A program made the position numbers and the translations under genes. 64,000 nt of DNA from Ruminococcus sp. AF31-8BH (GTDB lineage Bacteria; Bacillota; Clostridia; Lachnospirales; Lachnospiraceae), in NCBI RefSeq assembly GCF_003460605.1, contig NZ_QTVN01000001.1, positions 248,001 through 312,000 on the forward strand, given 5' to 3'. Each line of letters begins with the position of its first letter. Position 1 is the stretch's first letter. The notes beneath the pieces are model-generated. The model was not told the DNA's origin. It ran no database searches and saw nothing but the letters and a program-made list of their open reading frames with translations. This document shows positions 45,411 through 53,579 of the stretch, piece after piece.

Positions 45411-46811
45411 TCATTCACCTCTTAAATATGCTTTCACATCTTCTTCAATAGGATCATATAAATCAGGAGTGATGCCCATATATTTGCATGCCTCGTAAAG
45501 TACCGGAACTACATCCTTGTGGATACCTACACAGTGATGGATATATGGACCCTCTACGATCTTAGCTTCCAGACGTTTGATATTCTCTACCTCAACCCAC
45601 AGGTAAGTTCCCATTCCTTTCGGTCCATCAACACCTTTGGCTTTTCCAAGAAGCATGGAGTATTCTCCGTTATCACCATCAAAACGTGCCAAAGTAACTT
45701 CCCCATGTTTTGCTTCTGCTGTAATGCTTCCCGGATGGCTGAATGCCAACGGATAAGTAAGCTTCGGTGTTTCTCTTGCAACAGAAATCGGCCATGGTCC
45801 GCAATGCTGAAGAAGCTCGCCGTTCTCAATATCAGGATGACGGATAGTCCAGTCTGCGAAGAAGCTTCTTGTGTCATCAAGTGCTGCTGCCTCAACAAGA
45901 AGAGCTGTAATTGCACCATGAATATCGGTCTCACATACAACCGGAATTCCCTCTTCGTTCAAAAGAGCATTTGCTGCACATGGCATAATTCCGATTTCAC
46001 TCTGCAGCTGGTTCCAGCACTGGATTGCAGCTGCCTGGCAGCCATATTTCTTAATGAGATTTCCCATCGCAACCTTAAGGGCAGCTACGTTCTCAAGCTC
46101 GTTGTCTTTTACACAGATTTCCATGTTTGCACGGCAATACTCAACAACCTTTGCGACCTCAGTTCCCTCTGCTTTTGCTTTCTTCATCTCATCTGTAAGC
46201 TCAGGCATTGGGATAGGGGTCAGCTGAATGTTGAATTTCTCAAGAAGCTCACCCTCGTTGCACATGGTAGACCAGAACTCGTATGGTCTTGTTGAAATCT
46301 GAAGAATTCTCATGTTGCGGAAGGTTTTTACTACATTACAGACAGCCATGAAATCGCGAAGGCCTCTCTCGAATACAGGATCGTTCAGTCTGCAGTTTGT
46401 CATATAAGTAAATGGAACACGGAATCTTCTAAGTACTTTACCTGTTGCAAAAAGTCCGCACTGGGTGTCACGAAGGCGAACGCCGTTCTCATCTGGTCTT
46501 TCATCAAGAGGTCCCCACAGAAGAACCGGTACGTTTAATTCCTTTGCAAGTCTTGCACACTCGAACTCAGTTCCGAAATTGCAATGAGGAAGGAAAAGTC
46601 CGTCGATTTTTTCTTTTTTGAATTTCTCTGCAATTTTGATGCGGCCCGCTTCGTCATAAAGAAGACCTTCTTCATTTACATCTGTGATATCTACAAAATC
46701 AATTCCTAACTCTCTTAATCTGTCTGCAGTAAGTCCACGATACTTAACTGCGTCCGGTGCGCTGAAAATGCTTCTTCTGGTTGGCGCGTAACCAATTTTA
46801 ATGTTTGCCAT
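45411..46811 (-). CDS. L-fucose/L-arabinose isomerase-like protein
   Basis: 466 aa, FucI/AraA superfamily. The N-terminal Rossmann-like domain (IKIGYAPTRRSIFS, FLPHCNFGTEFE), the substrate domain, and the metal-binding acid in VVCETDIHGAIT (about residue 305) are visible, with the C-terminal HHCVGIHKD His block. Members of this superfamily interconvert aldoses and ketoses, but several, like this one, diverge from FucI and AraA, so the sugar is open. The start at 46811 (MANIKIGYAP) follows AGGAGG at 9 bases; 46820 is too close to the site. It is first in the operon with transketolase and kinase genes. Confidence 0.85.
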   Translation of the reverse strand: MANIKIGYAPTRRSIFSAPDAVKYRGLTADRLRELGIDFVDITDVNEEGLLYDEAGRIKIAEKFKKEKIDGLFLPHCNFGTEFECARLAKELNVPVLLWGPLDERPDENGVRLRDTQCGLFATGKVLRRFRVPFTYMTNCRLNDPVFERGLRDFMAVCNVVKTFRNMRILQISTRPYEFWSTMCNEGELLEKFNIQLTPIPMPELTDEMKKAKAEGTEVAKVVEYCRANMEICVKDNELENVAALKVAMGNLIKKYGCQAAAIQCWNQLQSEIGIMPCAANALLNEEGIPVVCETDIHGAITALLVEAAALDDTRSFFADWTIRHPDIENGELLQHCGPWPISVARETPKLTYPLAFSHPGSITAEAKHGEVTLARFDGDNGEYSMLLGKAKGVDGPKGMGTYLWVEVENIKRLEAKIVEGPYIHHCVGIHKDVVPVLYEACKYMGITPDLYDPIEEDVKAYLRGE

Positions 46812-47153
46812 TTTTTGCATTCCTCCTTGTGATTTTAAGTTTTTGTATGTACATTTTGTTTGTCCGATTTCAGGAAAGCTCTAATTGTCTCACAACTTTT
46901 GCTATTTCTTCATATCGTCTTTGCTTTTCCTTATGGCTCTAGTATAGGTCTCTTTCAACTTTATTCCAATAAAAAATAAAGTGTTTTCAACTTTATTTTT
47001 ACTTTATTTCTTGCAAATATATTGTTTATTTTTCATTTAAGAAGTACAATATATACAACATAGAAAACTTCTGCCTGGAAAATCTAAACATTTTCCACAG
47101 AAATCACTTTAAACTGGCAAAATCACTGTAACTTTATCCGGGAGGTGCCGCAA
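46812..47153. promoter_or_regulatory. Divergent promoter region of isomerase operon and lacI-type gene, with repeated operators
   Basis: Minus-strand promoter: -35 TTGGAA (46964-46969) and -10 TATACT (46941-46946), 17-base spacer. Plus-strand promoter: -35 TTGTTT (47022-47027) and -10 TACAAT (47045-47050), 17-base spacer. Between and over the minus -35 lie four half-sites: ACTTTATT at 46958-46965, 46990-46997 and 47001-47008, and its complement AATAAAGT at 46975-46982. They form inverted pairs suited to a dimeric or tetrameric repressor, probably the adjacent LacI protein. No gene is seen in this gap. Confidence 0.65.
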
Positions 47154-48161
47154 ATGTCCATTACTGCCAAACAACTGGCTGAAAAACTGAATCTTTCACA
47201 GACTGCTGTCTCCATGGCACTGAACAATAAGCCTGGCGTCAGCACCGAAACCCGCCGCATGGTAGTAGAAGCCGCAGAGAAATACGGCTATGACTTTACC
47301 AGGCTTTCTTTAAAGAAAAATAAAGTCGGAAGCATCTATGCAGTCAGCTACCGTTCCCATAATGCCATCATGTCCTATTCCCCTATTTTTGACGCAATGG
47401 TTGAGGGCATGGAGTCCATGGTGCAAAAAGGCAACTACAAGCTGAAGGTCATCACCTTCTATGAGAAAAGGGACAACCTGGAGCATTATCTGGAAGATCT
47501 TCGAACTACAGATTGTGTGGGGATCATTTTATTTGGTACAGAAATGCGTGAAGAAATGGTTCGACCGTTTTTAAAGCTTCCTTTCCCGGTAGTAATTCTG
47601 GATGCTTACTTTGAAAATCTGAACTGCAATTATGTAGTCCCAAACAACCGCCAGGGAGCGTACCTGGCCACAGATTACCTGATCAGCCGCAGAATGAAAC
47701 AGCCTGGATATCTGCAGTCTGCATATCCTCTTCGTAACTTTTCTGAAAGACTTGAGGGCTTTTATCATGCAGTCCATGCCAATGGAATGTCTCGTTCCCG
47801 CTGCATTATCCACCAGCTTTCCCCGTCTATTGATGGTGCAATGGCAGACATGCTGGCTGTGATCGACCGCGGCGATGCCCTGGCAGACTGCTATTTCGCA
47901 GATAATGACCTGATTGCAATCGGCACCATCAAGGCTCTGCGCCTGCGGGGCTACAAGATTCCGGAACAAATTGCAGTAGTTGGCTTTGACAATGTTTCCG
48001 AAGGACGCATTATTGATCCTGCGCTTACTACCATCAGCGTCCCCAGGCATTATATGGGACAGGTTGCGGCCAGAGAATTGCTCTCCCAAATTGAAGAGCC
48101 AAGACAGCACACCTGCAAAATCGAGGTTTCTGCAAATCTGGTTAAACGATTTTCGGTATAA
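47154..48161 (+). CDS. LacI-family transcriptional regulator
   Basis: 335 aa. The N-terminal HTH (MSITAKQLAEKLNLSQTAVS) and hinge (EKYGYDFTRLS) are followed by a periplasmic-binding-protein-like effector domain (about 60-335) with a typical VGFDNVSEGRIIDPALTTI end. The ATG at 47154 is chosen because GGGAGG lies 8 bases upstream; a GTG at 47145 overlaps it. It is divergent from the isomerase/transketolase/kinase operon and likely represses that operon and itself until the sugar or sugar phosphate is present. Confidence 0.93.
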   Translation: MSITAKQLAEKLNLSQTAVSMALNNKPGVSTETRRMVVEAAEKYGYDFTRLSLKKNKVGSIYAVSYRSHNAIMSYSPIFDAMVEGMESMVQKGNYKLKVITFYEKRDNLEHYLEDLRTTDCVGIILFGTEMREEMVRPFLKLPFPVVILDAYFENLNCNYVVPNNRQGAYLATDYLISRRMKQPGYLQSAYPLRNFSERLEGFYHAVHANGMSRSRCIIHQLSPSIDGAMADMLAVIDRGDALADCYFADNDLIAIGTIKALRLRGYKIPEQIAVVGFDNVSEGRIIDPALTTISVPRHYMGQVAARELLSQIEEPRQHTCKIEVSANLVKRFSV

Positions 48162-48255
48162 TGCCTTATTTTTCAAATAATTCTGGAATCTAAAGATATT
48201 TTCCCCTTCCTATATTAGGTTCCTGATATTTTGACCCGGATATCTTCAATTTATA

Positions 48256-48284
48256 CTGACAAATCTTTACAGATATGGTATACT
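48256..48284 (+). promoter_or_regulatory. Promoter of the LytTR-PAS gene
   Basis: -35 CTGACA (48256-48261), 17-base spacer ending in TGG, -10 TATACT (48279-48284). It lies 29 bases before the gene start at 48313. Confidence 0.6.
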
Positions 48285-48312
48285 TACAATAAAAATCGGG
48301 AGGGGCATTTAT

Positions 48313-49014
48313 ATGGATGAGAAAGTATTAAAGTTTTTCAAGAAATATAATATCCATATTAATGATATCAAATATTTGCTTAGACAGAATAATAAGACTT
48401 GTATCTATACAACTGACGAACGTGTAATAAAAACTTTTATCACAGTGAAGGACCTGTTCAAGGAGCTTAGACCTTATAACTATATTTGCATCAATAAGGG
48501 AACTGTAGTTGCCAAAGAACAGATTAAATACATAGAAAACTGTACCTATCACATGCTGGACGGCACCTGTCTGGAAGGTCGTAAACGTGGTGCCGCCAGT
48601 CATAAACAGCTAAACAAAGCTTTGCGTCATGAGTTTTCCAAAATTACATCCACTGATGTCTGTACACGTTTCTCCGTATTGGATAACATGCCCCTTGCCT
48701 TTTGCGTGATCGAGCTTATTTTCAATGAAAACGGAGCCGGAATTGATTTCGTGTTTCGTTATTGTAACAAAGAACTGCTCTTTCTGGGAAAGAAAATGCC
48801 GGAAGAAGTGCTGGGGCACTCTCTCTATCAGGTATTTCCCCAAAATAATAAAAAGCTTCTGGCTGCCTATACCGATGTTGCAGTAAACGGTAAAAGCTAT
48901 CACCTTCAGACATATAGTGTCCAGCTTCAAAAACAACTTATTCTCAAATGCTTCCAGCCTGTGGAGAATTTTTGCGCATGTATTTTGGTTCCGGCTGATG
49001 ATTTTTTGAAATAG
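48313..49014 (+). CDS. LytTR DNA-binding protein with C-terminal PAS-like domain
   Basis: 233 aa with no receiver domain. Residues 17-100 match the LytTR DNA-binding fold: IKYLLRQNNKTCIYTTDERV, then FIKELRPYNYICINKGTVV-like strands and DGTCLEGRKRGAASHKQLNKA. Residues about 120-230 look like a PAS domain (DNMPLAFCVIELIFNENGAG, then EEVLGHSLYQVFPQNNKKL). Signal input is therefore probably direct small-molecule or redox binding at the PAS pocket. GGGAGGGG lies upstream of the ATG. It is convergent with the sirtuin operon and shares a bidirectional terminator with it; its targets are unknown. Confidence 0.75.
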   Translation: MDEKVLKFFKKYNIHINDIKYLLRQNNKTCIYTTDERVIKTFITVKDLFKELRPYNYICINKGTVVAKEQIKYIENCTYHMLDGTCLEGRKRGAASHKQLNKALRHEFSKITSTDVCTRFSVLDNMPLAFCVIELIFNENGAGIDFVFRYCNKELLFLGKKMPEEVLGHSLYQVFPQNNKKLLAAYTDVAVNGKSYHLQTYSVQLQKQLILKCFQPVENFCACILVPADDFLK

Positions 49015-49020
49015 CAGGCA

Positions 49021-49050
49021 AAGGGGCTGTCTATTTCCCGACAGCCCCTT
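49021..49050. terminator. Bidirectional terminator between LytTR-PAS and sirtuin genes
   Basis: AAGGGGCTGTC (49021-49031) pairs perfectly with GACAGCCCCTT (49040-49050) around an 8-base loop. The right arm reaches into the sirtuin stop codon, so the two convergent transcripts end on one hairpin. Confidence 0.85.
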
Positions 49051-49984
49051 ATATAGTTATGCTACTTGAAAATGGATTATTCAGAACCACTCCGATATCT
49101 TCATTCATGCAGACAGACTTTCTCCTTATTTCTTCCGGCGCATATGCTTCACCCTGGTTCAGACACACATAAAATGCATGTTGAAATGTGCTTGTCATCT
49201 GCCAAAACGGATATTTTATAATACCAGGAGTATTATATCCTACCCCAAGTTCAAGGAACACTATTTTCTGCTTTTTATGATCCTGTATAAATTTCTCGTA
49301 CTTTTCTGCTGCCCGGTGCCATCCGTTATCTTCAACAAATGTCTGATCCGATCTAAGATTCATACTCATTGGCTTACCACAGCGCGGGCAATATGGAATC
49401 AGCCCCGCCGGAACCGTAAGCTTTATTTCTCCGTCTTCCGGTTTTTGCAGTTCCCCGTCTTTTATCTGAAATCCCTGACTCAGCACCATTTTTTTAATCT
49501 TGTCTTCATTGTCATAGGTTTCCTTATGGCAAGGCTCACTACATTGAAACAACCCATAATCGCCCTGTGTATAAAATATTCTGTTTTTATCAAAGCCGGC
49601 CTTCTGGAAACAATGATCCACATTTGTTGTCAGAACAAAATAATCCTTCTCTTTCACCAGATCATACAGGTTCTGATATACTGGTCTGGGAGCATTCATA
49701 TAACGGTTGATATAGATATACCTGCACCAGTATCCCCAGTGCTTTTCCAATGTTTTATATGGGTAGAAGCCTCCTGCATACATATCGGAAAATCCATATT
49801 TCTTTCTGAAATCCGAAAAATATTTTTCAAATCTTTCACCGTTATACACAAAGCCGGCTGATGTGGAAAATCCCGCACCAGCCCCTATTACAACAGCATC
49901 TGCTTCCCCAATTTTTTCTTTTATCTGTAAGATCTTATCCGAGTAACTGTTTGTAGAGTCGTTCATCTTCCTCTTTAAAAACAT
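49049..49984 (-). CDS. SirTM-type sirtuin, probable protein ADP-ribosyltransferase
   Basis: 311 aa Sir2-fold protein. GAGAGFSTSAGF binds NAD, TTNVDHCF is the family Asn/Asp block (Asn121), and zinc ligands lie in CSEPC and CPRCG. The catalytic His of deacetylating sirtuins is replaced by Gln140 (FYTQGDYG), the substitution described for class M (SirTM) enzymes, which ADP-ribosylate a lipoylated carrier protein. It overlaps the macrodomain gene by 50 bases and is the last gene of the operon. A start at 49966 is also possible (GAGG close by). The GcvH-L/LplA2 partners of classical SirTM operons are not nearby. Confidence 0.88.
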   Translation of the reverse strand: MFLKRKMNDSTNSYSDKILQIKEKIGEADAVVIGAGAGFSTSAGFVYNGERFEKYFSDFRKKYGFSDMYAGGFYPYKTLEKHWGYWCRYIYINRYMNAPRPVYQNLYDLVKEKDYFVLTTNVDHCFQKAGFDKNRIFYTQGDYGLFQCSEPCHKETYDNEDKIKKMVLSQGFQIKDGELQKPEDGEIKLTVPAGLIPYCPRCGKPMSMNLRSDQTFVEDNGWHRAAEKYEKFIQDHKKQKIVFLELGVGYNTPGIIKYPFWQMTSTFQHAFYVCLNQGEAYAPEEIRRKSVCMNEDIGVVLNNPFSSSITI

Positions 49985-50708
49985 TAAATATCACCTTTAT
50001 CTTTGATTTTGTCTTTTCTTTATATTGCTTTACTGTCTGCACTGCAAGCTCAGCAGCTCTTTTATTTGGGAACATAAACACCCCCGTTGAAATGCAGCAA
50101 AAAGCAATACTCTTTACCTCATTCTCATCAGCTATCCTAAGACATGATTCATAGCAGGATATCAATAAATGCTCATGTTTCTTTGTCAGCTTTCCCTGTA
50201 CGATCGGACCAACTGTATGAATCACATGATCACATGGCAGATTAAATGCTGGGGTGATCTTTGCCTGCCCTGTCGGTTCTTCATGTCTCTGTTTTATCAT
50301 CATATGATTGCAATAGTTTCGAAGCTGAATTCCTGCATAGGTATGAATGCAATTATCAATACAGTCATGGCAAGGCTGATAGCAGCCTGTCATACCGCTG
50401 TTGGCCGCATTTACGATTGCTCCCACTCTAAGTCTTGTAATATCACCCCTCCAGATAGAAAGATCAGGTTGTACCTCCCTGATATCTGCCAATGTGACAG
50501 TGCCTTTCTTCTCATTTTCTTCTGAAAGGTACGCATCCTGAATCTGCAAAAATGCGTGGTCCATTTCCCCTGGCATTCTTATATTCATAAGCGATCTGAG
50601 CAGCATTCTCTGCTCGCCTGCATCTGATGGGATCTGCATATTCTCATATTCCGGTCGCTCTTTCAATAAGCCTTTAATTAAATATTTTCTTCTGTCATCC
50701 TGATTCAT
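49935..50708 (-). CDS. Zinc-dependent macrodomain protein ADP-ribose hydrolase
   Basis: 257 aa. An N-terminal helical extension (1-75) precedes the macrodomain: GDITRLRVGAIVNAANSGMTG, the cysteine/histidine-rich loop CYQPCHDCIDNCIH that carries the zinc ligands of Zn-macro enzymes, and the phosphate loop CISTGVFMFPNKRAAELA. These proteins reverse SirTM-type protein ADP-ribosylation. It overlaps the flavin-ferredoxin gene by 4 bases (ATGA) and the sirtuin gene by 50, so the three are co-translated. Writer and eraser encoded together indicate reversible modification of a protein target. Confidence 0.9.
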   Translation of the reverse strand: MNQDDRRKYLIKGLLKERPEYENMQIPSDAGEQRMLLRSLMNIRMPGEMDHAFLQIQDAYLSEENEKKGTVTLADIREVQPDLSIWRGDITRLRVGAIVNAANSGMTGCYQPCHDCIDNCIHTYAGIQLRNYCNHMMIKQRHEEPTGQAKITPAFNLPCDHVIHTVGPIVQGKLTKKHEHLLISCYESCLRIADENEVKSIAFCCISTGVFMFPNKRAAELAVQTVKQYKEKTKSKIKVIFNVFKEEDERLYKQLLG

Positions 50709-51316
50709 TTCCTGACCACCGCTTTCACCGGACAGTTTTCATAACAGTTTCCACAGTGCAGACAGTGCTCCTGCCAGATGACAAAAGGTGTTCCCTTCTC
50801 AATACATTTTTGTGGACAATGTTTTATACATGTCCCGCAGCCGATACAGGATTCCGTTATGTAATATCCCTTTTCTTTTACATTTACATTTCCCAGAATA
50901 TATGTCTCCCGGAAAATTGGATTTACGCCAAGATTAAAATACTCCACTTCAGCCTTATCAATACAGAAAATAATTCCGATTTCTCTTGTATCCCCTGGAT
51001 ATACATTAGCAAGATATGGCTGTTCTTCAAAAATGATATCCATCCATTTTTTCTGTTCATTCTCTGCTACTGCGTAAGCCTTTCCTGACAAACGAATCAT
51101 TTCTTTATATTTGGTATAAGCAAGAATCTGAACTCTGCCATCTTCCATTAATTCTTTACAAAAGTTTTTACCTCTGGCAGTGAAAAAATAGAATGCATCT
51201 GGCTCATAATGAATCGCACTGATATTCCGTATCTGTGGTGCTCCTTCACTGTCCACTGTCGCAAATGCAAGTACTCCCACCAGTTCCATTTTTTTCAGAC
51301 ATGTTACTAAATCCAC
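50705..51316 (-). CDS. Pyridoxamine-phosphate-oxidase-like flavin domain fused to two [4Fe-4S] clusters
   Basis: About 203 aa. Residues 1-140 form a split-barrel FMN-binding domain (LVGVLAFATVDSEGAPQIRNIS, AFYFFTARGKNF). Residues 155-200 carry two ferredoxin motifs, CIGCGTCIKHCP and CLHCGNCYENCP. It is likely a small electron-transfer or reductase protein. The start is a GTG at 51316, preferred because GGAGGAG lies 8 bases upstream and the radical-SAM stop is only 2 bases away; the longer frame runs into the radical-SAM coding region. It overlaps the macrodomain gene by 4 bases. Its role with ADP-ribosylation is unknown. Confidence 0.82.
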   Translation of the reverse strand: MDLVTCLKKMELVGVLAFATVDSEGAPQIRNISAIHYEPDAFYFFTARGKNFCKELMEDGRVQILAYTKYKEMIRLSGKAYAVAENEQKKWMDIIFEEQPYLANVYPGDTREIGIIFCIDKAEVEYFNLGVNPIFRETYILGNVNVKEKGYYITESCIGCGTCIKHCPQKCIEKGTPFVIWQEHCLHCGNCYENCPVKAVVRK

Positions 51317-51317
51317 T

Positions 51318-52090
51318 TTATCGCTCCTCCAATATCTCCCCGGTAATCTCATTTTTTGTCTTCCAGCACTGCGGATCTGCCCCATAAAAGTTACCGCTTG
51401 TTCCATTGGCAACTGCCGGACATCCCCGGCACCATGCCTTAAGTTCACATTTGCTGCATTTTACAAATTTATCATAATCTCTGTATTTTTCCATCTGACA
51501 GATCCAGACGTCTGCCAGTCGGTCTTCAAAAATATTGGCCACTTTACTGTCTGTCACCCTTCTGCATGCCATAATATCTCCATTGGAAGATATGGTAATA
51601 TGACAGTTTCCACAGTTACAGCCACCATAGATCATTCCTGCCTCTGTACTCTTGGGAAGCTTAAACTGTCCCGTTTCATATTCATACAGCGTCCACAAAT
51701 GATCCTTTTTATTAAAATAGGTCGCACATCCTGCCTTTTCATATGCCTTATACTTTGCATCACAGACTTCCAGAAGTTTTCTGTATTCTTCCGATGTCAT
51801 GCTTGTGTCAACTTCACCACCTGTAGGCACATAGCGGGAAAATGCAAAAACCTTTACTTTCGCTTTTACAACTTCATCAATAATATCCGGTATCTCTTCC
51901 ATATTTGTTTTGGATACCGTACTCATAATTACACTTTTTATTCCTGCTCTGTTCAGACATCCGATTTTTTCAATCGTCAGATCAAAACTTCCCGGCTTTC
52001 TGAACCAGTCATGAGTTTCTCGCATTCCATCAAGGGACATCTGGTACTTCTCACAACCACAAACAATGTGTGGAGACGTGTTTTTGAATG
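51318..52090 (-). pseudogene. Radical SAM/SPASM protein, 5' end lost at a recombination junction
   Basis: The frame from about 52090 reads as the C-terminal two thirds of a radical SAM protein (EKYQMSLDGMRETHDWF, GSFDLTIEKIG, STVSKTNMEEIPDI) and ends in a SPASM-type auxiliary-cluster domain with cysteines in GCNCGNCH, MACRR, and CSKCELKAWCRGCPA. The N-terminal CxxxCxxC that binds the SAM cluster is missing. Upstream of about 52075 the DNA instead encodes a tyrosine recombinase in another frame, so an in-frame ATG at 52193 lies in foreign sequence. SPASM proteins usually modify peptides. The gene is probably inactive, though it still leads the flavin-ferredoxin/macrodomain/sirtuin operon. Confidence 0.8.
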
Positions 52091-52737
52091 CCTGCTCTTT
52101 CGGCGCTTTCACGAAAAAACTGAATGACACTATCTTTTGTAAGATAATCCCCTGTCCATGAACTTGGGAACAGAATCCCTCTTGGCCTGCCACATTGAAA
52201 CCAGTATTCTGTCAATATTTCAAGCGTCCGGTCTGCAAGCAAAGTATAACGGTCAGATCGGCTTTTTCCATCGCGGATGTGTATGGTTTTGTTCGTGCGT
52301 GAAATATCATCATAATGAAGGTGTGTGACTTCTGAAACACGAAGTCCACCTGAATACATAGTAGCGATCATAGCTTTATGCTTCAGATTTGGTGTAGCAT
52401 CAAGAATAGCTGATATTTCTGCTTTTGTAAGCACCGTTGGTAACTTTCTGTCCCTTTTCATACGAGGTATGTCATCATCATCCCAATTCATCTTCAATAC
52501 TTTTTTGTAAAAGAAGCGGATTCCTAAATGGTAGTGATTGTATGTTTCTGGTGAAATCCCAGAAAGTTTCTTTTCAGTTAGGAATATATCAACATCGTCA
52601 GTTGTTAATGCATCTATATCCTTGGCTGTGTGGTTCAAAAAATGAGCAACACTGGTACAGTATGCATGAATCGTGGAATCCTTGAGATTCCGTTTATTCG
52701 CAGCAGATCTAATCTGATTAAAAATTTCTTCGTACAT
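52066..52737 (-). pseudogene. Tyrosine recombinase, 3' truncated (possibly of an IS91-linked type)
   Basis: About 220 residues remain. The core-binding domain (1-95: SAANKRNLKDSTIHAYCTSV) and the start of the catalytic domain with the first Arg (SGGLRVSEVTHL) are present, but the reading ends after RAGIQKHVSTH where the family continues with THxLRHxFA and the tyrosine. HxxR, His/Trp and Tyr are all absent, so it cannot cut DNA. A good AGG-rich ribosome site precedes the ATG at 52737, inside a perfect inverted repeat. Such integrases often travel beside HUH transposases in Firmicutes, but none is visible here. Confidence 0.82.
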
Positions 52738-52745
52738 AATAAAAT

Positions 52746-52794
52746 CCTCCATGTAAAGTAAATCGTAAATGTATAAACACTGCTTACATGGAGG
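52746..52794 (-). promoter_or_regulatory. 11-bp inverted repeat covering the recombinase ribosome binding site
   Basis: CCTCCATGTAA (52746-52756) and TTACATGGAGG (52784-52794) are exact complements 27 bases apart. In the minus-strand transcript the TTACATGGAGG copy contains the ribosome site of the recombinase, so folding would hide it. It may instead be a binding site for the recombinase. Confidence 0.55.
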
Positions 52795-53006
52795 AGCATT
52801 AGCATAATAAAACTGCTTGCCAGAAAGGCAGCTCAATGGTATTCTTATCATAGGCAGTGGGGATGTCGATCCTGTTTGATTGTTGGTTGTGGTGACTTAA
52901 CAATACTACTTGTAGGACTTGGTTTCCACTGCTTTTTATTAAGTTATAGAAAAACTGCGCCACAGCCTTGGCAGGCCATCGCGCAGCGATTTTGTTCAAC
53001 TTGAAG

Positions 53007-53525
53007 TTATAGTGCAATCTTTTTCCATTTTCTAATCTTGGTTCTAAAGGTTCCGAACGGAGCAACTGTATTAACATGTATGAATTTGTATACTTCCCAG
53101 ACAGCTGTTTTAGTTGCTTCGTCAGCCCATTTTCTCATATGTGGTTTAAATAATTCTTCATCACTCAGAGAATCAATCATTGCATAAATAGAGTTGATAT
53201 TCTCATTCAATCTGTCTTTCAATTCTTGCAGTGACAGCTGAGCATATGTATCTGTAAACCATTGATATAATTCGCCAAGCTGATTCCACTTAAAATTATC
53301 CGAAGGAGTATTGACAGGAATACCCTTTCTTTCGTCTGATTCCCATTTAATAACAAGAGTTGTCCAGCCAACCTGATAAGCAAGATTTTCTGCCGGAGTT
53401 CGATCGACCTCATCAATTCTCTTATCTTTTAAATGCTCCGGAATATCATTAAATTCTGAAATATACTTTGCAAAGCTTTTATTTATCTCGTTTTTAAGCT
53501 CGTCTTTATTCTCATATGTTCTCAA
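53007..53525 (-). CDS. ClbS/DfsB-family four-helix-bundle protein (DUF1706)
   Basis: 172 aa, full length for the family. Amphipathic helices are evident, with the conserved region DRTPAENLAYQVGWTTLVIKWE and a C-terminal FIHVNTVAPFGTFRTKIRKW. ClbS protects colibactin producers by acting on the toxin's warhead, and DfsB-type proteins are related DinB-fold bundles; most family members have no known role. It stands alone, not near any biosynthetic genes, so a resistance role is possible but unproven. A palindrome-rich stretch (52860-53006) separates it from the recombinase fragment. Confidence 0.85.
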   Translation of the reverse strand: MRTYENKDELKNEINKSFAKYISEFNDIPEHLKDKRIDEVDRTPAENLAYQVGWTTLVIKWESDERKGIPVNTPSDNFKWNQLGELYQWFTDTYAQLSLQELKDRLNENINSIYAMIDSLSDEELFKPHMRKWADEATKTAVWEVYKFIHVNTVAPFGTFRTKIRKWKKIAL

Positions 53526-53579
53526 TAGTCTATCTCCTCAGCTTCCGATTTTCCAGTTTCAAAAAAAGGATTTTTCAAA

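Noticed and set aside
45519..46295. 258-aa plus-strand frame antisense to the isomerase
   Set aside because: Shadow of a strongly supported gene; no domain and no ribosome site.
52193..52193. ATG at 52193 as the true start of the radical SAM protein
   Set aside because: The first 30-odd residues are an off-frame reading of the recombinase gene; no radical SAM cysteine motif is present.
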